A stretch of DNA of 64,000 nucleotides from the NCBI RefSeq assembly GCF_932526225.1, contig NC_064041.1:9030313-9094312 (forward strand). The letters run 5' to 3'. Below the pieces are notes generated by a model, which was not told the DNA's origin, searched no databases, and saw only the letters and a program-made list of their open reading frames with translations. This document shows positions 56,462 to 64,000 of the stretch, piece by piece. How positions within the stretch are numbered: the first letter of the stretch is position 1; each line of letters starts with the position of its first letter. Made by a program: the position numbers and the translations under genes. The DNA is from Nematostella vectensis. Taxonomy: Eukaryota > Cnidaria > Anthozoa > Actiniaria > Edwardsiidae.

Positions 56462-57885
56462 GGGTAGAACTGTTCGCTGCATCACAGATGCAGGACTCGA
56501 AATTGGTAAATCGACTATCCTTCAATCAAATTGGCCAATAAAATAGACAGTAGCGCCTTCCAATCTTGTTCCCGAAGAATTGACATTTGATGTAGCTATG
56601 CGTAGTTCATGAACCATTATTGTTGTCTTTAAGATACAGACTGAAGCAAGGAAAACGTTACGCTCCGCAAGAACAACTTCTCTCCGTTCGTCCGTTCTTC
56701 ATTTTGTTTTTAAACGGCCCCACGGCTTTCTGGGATTAACACAGGGGAACCATAAGAGACGAAGACTGATAGAAGAGATAGAAAACTGCCGCACTTCCAT
56801 TATCATTGGACGTATCAAAACAGAGATGCCCCTTGCACGTTTAAATACCGCTAAGACTACTTTTATTTGGAATTTTAATCAACCTGATTAAATACTTCTA
56901 GTGTAACAACAAAAGGGAAGCCCCTGTGCTGGCCGGAATCTTGTTTTTATTTGTGATACCGCTCTTATTCCTCGCGGGCCTAGCAAAATGTGAGCCCAGA
57001 GAAACCGCTGGCTAATGTCCCTTATTTCTGGGAATATATTAAATGTCCACCGGGGCAACCACTTTTGGCACTTCTTTCTTCAATCAATCATTAATAACAT
57101 GGTGCAATATAATTTTCCTTTTTCATATATTTCTATTTATGGGTCACACAAGTATCTTATGTTTTCCTTGAACTACTGAAACTTTTATTTCTTTCCTCGC
57201 CAAATAAAGTTTGTTCAAGGTTTATATTCCTTAATCTAGAATTATCCACTTCTTTTATCAAAAAATACCCCGCATTGTATGTTATAAATATCTTGGCAAT
57301 TTTATTCTCAGTGGGTATTAAAAGCAAAGAGGATTTAGGATTTATATTTTTGAAAGGAGAAAGATGGTTGAGTTCAATGTTTGGATGGTCTGATTTTAGA
57401 TTGAGTGTATCACGGATACCTGGTAATTAAACTTCTTGTGAAGTTTCACATGAAAAGAGCCCCATATACTTGATAAAACAATGCTCCATGATTACTCAAA
57501 ATACTTCCCGTTTTAGGTTCCTGACAAATTATAAGGCAATACATTGGCATCATTATTTTCTTTCATTCTAAAGAAAGGATGTTACTTCTTTTTTGTACTC
57601 TTAAGAAATATTTTAGTGCCAAATAAATAATAGAAAAGGCAGTGATATACATTTAATTTTAGTTAAATTGTATACGACGGTATTTTTATATATAACGCTT
57701 TTCTGCCTAAAGCCCAGACTCAAATGAAAATTTAAAAAATGACGAATCTTTCGGAGTAGATTTTATTGTTTGCTCTATAGTTAGACTTTAAAAAAATCAT
57801 AAGTTTTCTACGGATTCTACGTACCTTGGCTATAGCAAAATCCTGCCACGAGATGAAGAAAGAAAAAGAGGCCAAACGAAGTCAT
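49046..57885 (-). CDS. secreted PAN/apple - EGF - EGF-Ca - EGF-Ca - WSC-like protein
   Basis: Six exons on the minus strand: 57885-57825 (signal peptide, MTSFGLFFFLHLVAGFCYSQ), 54290-54043 (PAN/apple domain; CKVKCYVNQACHAVNY), 53334-53217 (EGF; CECPQGYTGATCE), 52391-52269 and 51765-51643 (calcium-type EGF domains, DIDEC and DINEC starts, each with NTAGSFTC), and 49311-49046 (LGCYQDSSDRAV, ECFTGANANKTYSKHGPSDNC). They total 939 nt, 312 residues; all phases agree. The last domain follows the GCY-D-DRA and GP-NC-NGVGG pattern of WSC-like carbohydrate-binding modules. There is no transmembrane segment, so the protein is probably extracellular, with calcium-stabilised EGF rods and sugar- or protein-binding ends. 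The stop codon overlaps an AATAAA (49047-49042). Introns contain a LINE, a TTAA element and a SINE-derived array. Confidence 0.9.
49367..50332. mobile_element. 966-bp MITE with TTAA duplication
   Basis: The ends are GGTAATTCCCCT and its complement AGGGGAATTACC, flanked by TTAA (49363-49366 and 50333-50336). TTAA is the target of Kolobok and piggyBac elements. No transposase is present. Interior words (GGCATATTCGGGAAAGTGTT; ACACAGCGCGCGCTC) recur at 63079-63240. Confidence 0.8.
50758..51125. repeat. ~45-50-bp tandem array derived from a SINE/tRNA head
   Basis: Six to seven degenerate units contain CACAGGTGGCCCAGTGTGTTAGCTCGTCAGCGTATGGGGCC-like sequence (shown here as CACAGGTGGCCCAGTGTG, TTAGCTCGTCAGC, TATGGGGCC). 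The first part matches the head of the SINE at 18326 (GGTGGCCTAGTGTGTTAGCG), including its A-box. Confidence 0.8.
51780..54042. other. introns of the PAN-EGF gene between EGF exons
   Basis: Apart from the exons listed for the gene, these introns hold a G-run at 51819-51828, G-rich sequence at 52640-52735, and a palindromic GGAATGG/CCATTCC stretch at 53589-53690. No antisense gene is supported. Confidence 0.5.
55040..55765 (+). mobile_element. 5'-truncated LINE fragment 2 (CR1/L2-like)
   Basis: It encodes the end of a reverse transcriptase: LKLNHDKSELILFSS, LGVILDKCLSFEDHL, then FISSKLDYCNSLLYGLPDYQ and LQLIQNTAARII. After a frame change near 55490 comes HWLPVKYRI, then the C-terminal MAPPYIKDL segment. 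The 3' end ATATAAATGCTGATATTATTATT runs into a microsatellite. It lies antisense in intron 1 of the PAN-EGF gene. Confidence 0.87.
55766..56461. repeat. compound microsatellite grown from the LINE tail
   Basis: Blocks in order: (TTA)n to about 55825, (TTACTG)n about 65 copies to 56220 with no visible interruption, (TTTTTG) 6 copies to 56256, (TTATTG)n about 26 copies to 56412, then (TTA)n to 56461. Long Leu and Val-Thr frames here are artefacts. Confidence 0.97.
56462..57824. other. intron 1 of the PAN-EGF gene, no other gene
   Basis: AT-rich sequence with no coding features. The signal-peptide exon at 57885-57825 lies at its right edge. Confidence 0.5.
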
Positions 57886-58177
57886 TGGCTTTCTTTTTAG
57901 ACGACTAACATTTCATCTAACGTTTAGTTGCTTTGTTTGGGGGAGGGTTTTGAAAGCTAAAACTTAACATTCGTATGTACCAATGTCTTGTGAGTGCTTT
58001 TAATAATTTATTATGTAAATGAAATTAAAATCATTTGCTTGAATAGGTGGCATGCTTATATAAGAATATACTTATTCTAATTAAATCTTATTTATCTTAA
58101 ATCTTTTTTCCAAAAGCGATAGATACATGATTTTAGTCAAAAGTACCTACATGTATGTATGTAGGTAATGTAATTAA

Positions 58178-59168
58178 CCCATTGACTCCTGGCTATTTTT
58201 GAGCTGAATTTACAAAAAACAGACTGAAAACAGATACCTCCACCTATTCTGAGTTTTTTTTTTTTCAAAGTCAAACACAGCTGCACCTAGTCAGCGGTAT
58301 CCAAGCTTTCCAACAGTGCTTTGCGGTCCTCACTTTTAATCCCTCGTTGTGCTGAAGCCAGCACAAGTTGATGGTTGCTTGTATTTTTCATCAAAAATAC
58401 AGCTATGAGCATATTAGGAGAGTGTCTCAGGACATCATGAAGTCTATTGGGGCATAATTGAGTGCTTTGCTTATGGATATTTGCAAGCAAGGTGGATTCA
58501 TGATGATTTTTTCTTGTTTGGCTTTGCCTGGATGAGAAAATAATTTTCTAATGAATCACCACAGCTCTCCTAAATGCTGTCTTTTCTGAAACCAAATTGA
58601 TTCCAAAATTGTTTACACTGCTATTCTGGGTCTGTATGACCTGAAATTAATTTGTTTGGCTTCGGGGTGAAAAGACTTATAAAGAACCATCTGACTTTGG
58701 GGAGAGGAGTGTTGACTGGCCCTCCCCTCGTGAATTTTGCCCTGGATCTCCCAGAATGCTTTGCAATCCGTAAAGGCATCTTCATGGTTTTACAAGCCTT
58801 CAAGGAGTGGACATTGTGTTTTGAGGCCATGGAAATTAACCTGGAGGATCAGAATAAAGGTATCTATTTGTGTCTTGAGCTGTGTTTGCTGATCTCTCTC
58901 CCTTGGGTGGTATTTTGAGCGTTTTATTGAGAGGGGTGATTCTGCTTTTCTTTCCTTGTTCGATTTGAAATTTGTCAAAGAACCTGTGCTATTATTTGGC
59001 TTAAGAGTAGTTGCCAACACCTTGGTTGGATGCATATCTTCAAGACCATTTATCCCTTAAACTGATGCCTGAGTATCTTCATCTTGTTGTGTTTATTTTG
59101 CATTTATGAATTTTTTGGGTTGTGGGTACTTCCCAAAGCCGGTACAGGCCGGGTGAGGGGTCAATGTG
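58178..59168. mobile_element. 991-bp MITE with TTAA duplication
   Basis: The left end CCCATTGACTCCT and the inverted right end CACATTGACCCCT are flanked by TTAA (58174-58177 and 59169-59172). No transposase is recognisable inside. TTAA targeting suggests Kolobok or piggyBac-type mobilisation; the family is inferred only from the target site. Confidence 0.75.
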
Positions 59169-59172
59169 TTAA

Positions 59173-59973
59173 ACCTTATCTAACTTTACCAGCGGAAGCA
59201 AACGTTAATGAAATACACCCTTTAACTACAGATAATTCAAAAGAAAGCAGATAAAAGCTTAGCCCCACAATTAACTTTCATCATTATCAGTCATTATCCA
59301 GTAATAAAAAAAGAAAGCGTAATTACCCAACAGTGACAACAACAACAAAATCAGCGCCTTTAAGCCGGAACTGCTCAAAGGATGGGAAAATTTGCTTTGA
59401 TAAAATCATCGTAATTTGTCCTTAACATGAGAGGTTGGGGGGGAGGGGGGGGAGGGAATACTCGAATTTTAGCATGGGGAGTGAAAGTTTCCATCCTTGA
59501 TGTATTTTTAAATAATAGGATTCAGGATCGTGTATTTTTGGGATGGTTGGATTGATACTGTCCATGATACCTTTGACGTATCGATTTTCGGGCTTTGTTT
59601 GCCCTTCCCTCGTCATTTTAATAGCTGAGCATTTACATTATCTCGGCCTGGCTCGACTTGACTTTATCCAATTTGCGCAGAAGATGCGTTGGTTAATGTG
59701 TTGTTCCAGAAAATATCCATACCCTCCCCCCCCCAAAGAGGGGGTCGGAGGTATGACCCCCTCTTGGAATTTGGGGTGCCCATTTTGAAAGCCCCTCGAA
59801 AGATAATTTCAGTCAATTTTCTTTGATATACAAAAAAATAAAAAAATAAAAATGTGTGCATTCGTATATCGCTTATTCGTATAGCTCTAAGCGTTTTACA
59901 TTCTAGAATATCTCATCCTCAATAACAGACTGGGCAAGGCAGTTTACAATCATAAGTGTGTGTTAGTAAAGTT
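59173..59973. other. repeat-rich intergenic sequence
   Basis: No gene. Contains a G-run (59437-59456) and a CCCCCAAAGAGGGGG palindrome near 59730. Confidence 0.45.
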
Positions 59974-60047
59974 CTTTAGATTAGTGTAGTGTAGTATTGG
60001 AGAGACGGGACCTACGGTTAAACGTCCTTATCCGAGAAGACGACGAA
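59974..60047 (+). mobile_element. SINE core fragment
   Basis: GAGACGGGACCTACGG and CGTCCTTATCCGAGAAGACG match the core of the SINE at 17985-18322. The tRNA-like head is absent, so this is a truncated copy. Confidence 0.75.
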
Positions 60048-60368
60048 TATCTAACTAATTTCTGAATCCGCCCCTCTTTTCCTCTCATAACGTCCCTATC
60101 AATAGGACCCGTTGTTTTTGTTTTGATAATGAAAAAAAGTACACTGCAAAAAAGCTTGGCATTTAGCATCGGCGGCTTCAAAATGGCAGCCTGACGCAAT
60201 GCATTGCGGACATGGTGACTTTTTGATAAAACTTGTGATTGCGTAAACATAGCGTACAATATATATTATTACTATATTTGCTTGTACTGGAAACGATAAG
60301 GATGAAAAGGCTTTCGGTTGAAGGCGGGTATTCGTTCCAAAGCACCTGGGGTGGGTGGGTGGTGGTGG

Positions 60369-60392
60369 TGGTGGGGGGGGGGGGGGGGGTGG
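60369..60392. repeat. G-run preceded by (GGT)n
   Basis: A GTGGTGGTGGTGG stretch leads into a near-pure G-run, one of several long G or C runs in the window. Confidence 0.85.
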
Positions 60393-60746
60393 GTATTAGG
60401 TGGATAGATCATTATGAGTATCCGGTTCTGAAGACTTGCGTTTCTCACGAACCGGACCCTCCGGATTTTTCGCTCCGGAGGACGAGTTCCACTTTGCTGT
60501 GTATTGCAGAAAATATACGCAATTAAGAACACACTTATTCGAAAAACTTAGTAGATCCTGGGGAGAGGCAGATTTCCTCACTTATATTTAACCCTCCAAA
60601 GAAAATAGCAAAGGAGACAGCAAAGTATGTTTTCTCATGCTTTCAATTAAGAAACGAAAAATAGAAGGGGAATTTTGGTGGAGCCTATAGCTTTTATAAT
60701 TCACTTTCAGCCAAAACTATATACTAAATCTGTATACGGTGAAATA

Positions 60747-60856
60747 AATTGTATTGTATTGTATTGTATTGTATTGTATTGTATTGTATTGTATTGTATT
60801 GTATTGTATTGTATTGTATTGTATTGTATTGTATTGTATTGTATTGTATTGTATTT
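60747..60856. repeat. (TTGTA)n pentanucleotide microsatellite, about 22 copies
   Basis: Perfect TTGTA units with no interruption. Because the unit is 5 bp, all frames read the same repeating peptide; none is coding. Confidence 0.97.
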
Positions 60857-62140
60857 AGCTTTGCTTGCTTGAATTGGCCGATGGGGTCTGGGAAGAGGTC
60901 TCCTATTAGCCCATGTAAATGGATTCTTTGCCGGCGCAATTGACTTTTTTTAAAGATGAACTTTGTTTAATATTAAAATTTCCCAGCAATGTACAAGAGC
61001 GCAAACAAACGCCTGAGATTTTTTTTTTGCAAAACCATGTGACGATATGCGCAAACTTTCTTAAAACGATATGGCAGACGATGATGAATTAACTTTTACC
61101 AGATGGCCAAATACATTTATCTTGGGGTAGGGGGATTTATCGTATGTATCTGGCTTCTTAAAAAAAAGAATCGAATACTCCATTGAATGTAAGTTAATAT
61201 GGATTTATTAAAACAGCCAATAAAACAGTAAAACGCTTAATGTATTTTTACATTAATTTCATAACCGGTACCTTTATTAAGCGGCCACATTTGAGACAAA
61301 AAAAGCGGCTGCATAAGATAATTAAAGACACTATTTTATTGAAAGTATCACAGTATGTTCGGAATTTGTATTCTGGCCGCGTAATCTGGATCTGGATAGG
61401 GTTAACCGACTAGCGACAAACAGCTGAAAAAGTAACTGACGACCGACAAAACAAAACAAAAAACTTGTGTCAAGCGACAAGAAATATATTTGCCGTCTAC
61501 CGACATTGTGTTATTTCCGGTATTTTTACTCTTTACTTCCATCGTCCATCACTCTTTCAGTCAATTATTAAACCATAATTAATTTCACGTTATCAATAAG
61601 TTATTTTAATTATTTATGAATCCTAAATAATGTTTAATATTGTTTTTACGTGAAATCTAGCACAAAAGCGAATACTAGCTTAGATTCACCGACTACCGAC
61701 AAAGACCGATTGTTCTTACCGACTACATAAAAATTATGGAAATTTTAACTGACTACCGACATGCAGACCCCCCTCCCCCCTCCCCCATCCAGACCCTGTG
61801 TAATGGGTGACCGCTTAATACAATACAGCTACCACTGATTTTGTTTTTTTAATTTAATGAACTCCCGTTTATAATTAATAACACAATAAACGGTATTACG
61901 GCTTCAGAGAGACACCAATAAAACATGGCATTGGAAGCTTTCCCTCTCTTTTCGCCATCATTATCCGTGTATTAACACACATAATTTACTTTAACTTGTT
62001 TTCGCGAGCTTTTCTAAAAACATCGCGAAATTGGCGCCGAAAATGCTTGATGCCGCGTTGTGATATGTACAATTTGATTCCAGAAATGATCCTTTCGAAA
62101 GATTGTTTACCCTCTTAAAGCTGGACCTTAAAAGTGCACC
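60857..62140. other. intergenic, no gene recognised
   Basis: AT-rich sequence with short motifs such as ACCGACTACCGAC repeated loosely at 61430-61760. No domain-bearing frame was found. Confidence 0.45.
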
Positions 62141-62838
62141 CTAACATAAGAAGTATTAAATTGCTACAAACTAGTTTAAGCTAGCTACGTAAAATCAAAT
62201 AACCCTATCAGGTGATCATGCGTGGATAAGGAATTCCCGGTTCTTATGCGACGTCATAAATAAAAGCGTCACGTGGTAGATTATCATGGACCATCTACCT
62301 TCCAGCTTGCCCTTTTAGGAATAGTTGCGGTAAACTATCATTGGTCTCCTGTGACATTTTTAGGATATGGGCCTCTTTGTCAAGATTGATTCCAATAATT
62401 TTGTAGCAAGCACGATTTCCGGCAACATAAAAACTTTCGACGTACACAGTTATAAAGAAGAAATAATTGATTTCAAAATAAGGAATTGACTAACATAAGA
62501 AGTATTAAATTGCTACAAACTAGTTTAAGCTAGCTACGTAAAATCAAATAACCCTATCAGGTGATCATGCGTGGATAAGGAATTCCCGGTTCTTATGCGA
62601 CGTCATAAATAAAAGCGTCACGTGGTAGATTATCATGGACCATCTACCTTCCAGCTTGCCCTTTTAGGAATAGTTGCGGTAAACTATCATTGGTCTCCTG
62701 TGACATTTTTAGGATATGGGCCTCTTTGTCAAGATTGATTCCAATAATTTTGTAGCAAGCACGATTTCCGGCAACATACAAACTTTCGACGTACACAGTT
62801 ATAAAGAAGAAATAATTGATTTCAAAATAAGGAATTGA
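62141..62838. repeat. 349-bp direct tandem duplication
   Basis: Copies 62141-62489 and 62490-62838 begin CTAACATAAGAAGTATTAAA. By eye they differ at one base (AACATAAAAAC against AACATACAAAC). Each copy contains GGTGATCATGCGTGGATAAG. No gene is inside. Confidence 0.95.
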
Positions 62839-64000
62839 CTGAGTGAGCTAGAAAAACTACAGTTTTTAAAACAAGATTGATTGACAATTTGGATTTGCTT
62901 ACGTTCTCCAACTCAAGCCAAGCACTGAGTAAAAAAAATGGAATGCTCGAAAGCAATTCCTCGCCAAAGAGCGTTCGGTTGCCCAAAAACAGTTTATGGT
63001 TCCCTTATGTTTCTGGTACTTTATAACTGTTGTTGCTAGACACAGCGTTTTGTATTTTTTGGTTGAAGTTCATTTAAACACGAACGCGCGCTATGAAAGG
63101 GATAGTTCCAGCTCCTTTTTCGCAAGAGAAGGTTAAACATCTTTCAGGCATATTCGGGAAAGTGTTTGGAACCAATTCTCTACAAACACAAGAACAAAAA
63201 TTATCAGAGAAATCAAACACAGCGCGCGCTCATTTCCAATGGCGTTAATCATGTGCGCGCGAGGACAAACAACAAATTTGCAAAATTCATCACCTCAAAA
63301 CCTATCTAGTCCTCCCTTATTTTTCGTTTTGTTACAACAAAAGGCTAGTAAATAGACTGTTATTACTTCAATGTTGTGTTTTGGGCCAATTCCGAACTCT
63401 ATTATAGCTTTCTGGCTTCTCTCTATGGAGCTCTGCACTCAGTTATGTCAAATGACGAATGACAGCTTCAAAAAAACCTATGAAGAAAACGTTGTGGTTT
63501 TGAGGGACTGGTAGCGAGGACTCTTATTTTCTTTTCAGATACTTTCTCCATTGACTAAAGATGGTCACAGTCACTGTTTTTCTCTTCTGATTACAAGTCA
63601 TAATGCTTACAAAGCACGGTAACCTTAAAAATAACAATAATAATGCAGTTTTTCCAAATAAGGAATATATTAGTTTCCTTATATGGAAGTGACCGCGTTT
63701 GGCAAAAACGACCATTTTTGGCTGAATTTTCTTGATATGAAAAAGTAAATTAAAATTACCAGTAGGGGCGCGGCTGTGTGCCCCACTTACTTTCTCCATA
63801 TTTCTGTATCGTGCCCTCCCCCTCTCCCAATTTCGATCTTGCTGACAAAAATGAAATGGATGTGAATAATAATTGTAATTGTGATTTGGTAAGAGCAATA
63901 TGTGTAACACATATTTAGTAGTTTATTTGGTAAACATCATTACGCCAACTCCCCCCAGTACCCCAAGAACAATCTGATCCGTTACCATGTTTGTAATATG
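62839..64000. other. intergenic, with fragments of repeats
   Basis: 62842-62884 matches 4049-4090 upstream of the lectin exon. 63079-63240 matches the interior of the TTAA element at 49367-50332. A minus-strand frame at 63524-63910 has no recognisable domain. Confidence 0.45.

Noticed and set aside
55720-56541. Long poly-Leu, Val-Thr and Ile frames
   Set aside because: Products of the compound microsatellite behind the LINE tail; present on both strands.

Overview
The window is eukaryotic DNA. Genes are split by introns with GT/AG borders, about half of the sequence is repeats and transposon debris, and protein families include C-type lectin, PAN/apple, EGF and filamin-NHL domains. Gene content, the mix of Tc1/mariner, hAT, Harbinger-like and TTAA elements, and LINE tails ending in microsatellites suggest an anthozoan cnidarian, probably a sea anemone related to Nematostella. 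That assignment is inference; no search was run.

Layout: 1-4.0 kb is non-coding and carries a GAT array and a 1.36 kb CACTAT/CACTGT array. 4.1-6.7 kb (+) holds the 3' exons of a membrane-anchored C-type lectin. 9.5-14.8 kb holds a head-to-head pair, a C9orf78/TLS1 homologue (-) and a C1orf52/UPF0690 homologue (+), sharing a 410-bp promoter interval. 16.4-27.4 kb (-) is a transketolase gene with 11 of an expected 12 coding exons located. 28.4-29.7 kb (-) is a filamin/NHL-repeat protein. 31.4-33.2 kb (+) is an intronless promethin-like membrane protein. 34.4-43.5 kb (-) is a nine-exon gene for a protein with two consecutive coactosin-type ADF-H domains. 44.9-47.3 kb is a decayed hAT transposon with intact ends, followed by a LINE fragment. 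49.0-57.9 kb (-) is a six-exon secreted PAN-EGF-EGF-EGF-WSC-like protein. 56.5-64 kb is otherwise repeats, including a fresh 349-bp tandem duplication.

The most unusual feature is the structure of several introns. In three introns the tandem-repeat unit contains the real splice site plus the first or last bases of the neighbouring exon: transketolase 5' splice sites at 22139 and 18581, and the ADF-H gene 3' splice site at 34534. Each array places about 7 to 20 copies of a splice-site-like sequence beside the authentic one. All exon joins given for the five multi-exon genes were checked for phase by hand. The only gap is the transketolase second exon, which I could not find.

The genes do not form a pathway. 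They are separate housekeeping genes (transketolase, C9orf78, C1orf52, actin-binding) and extracellular or membrane genes (lectin, PAN-EGF, promethin-like) embedded in transposon-rich DNA.
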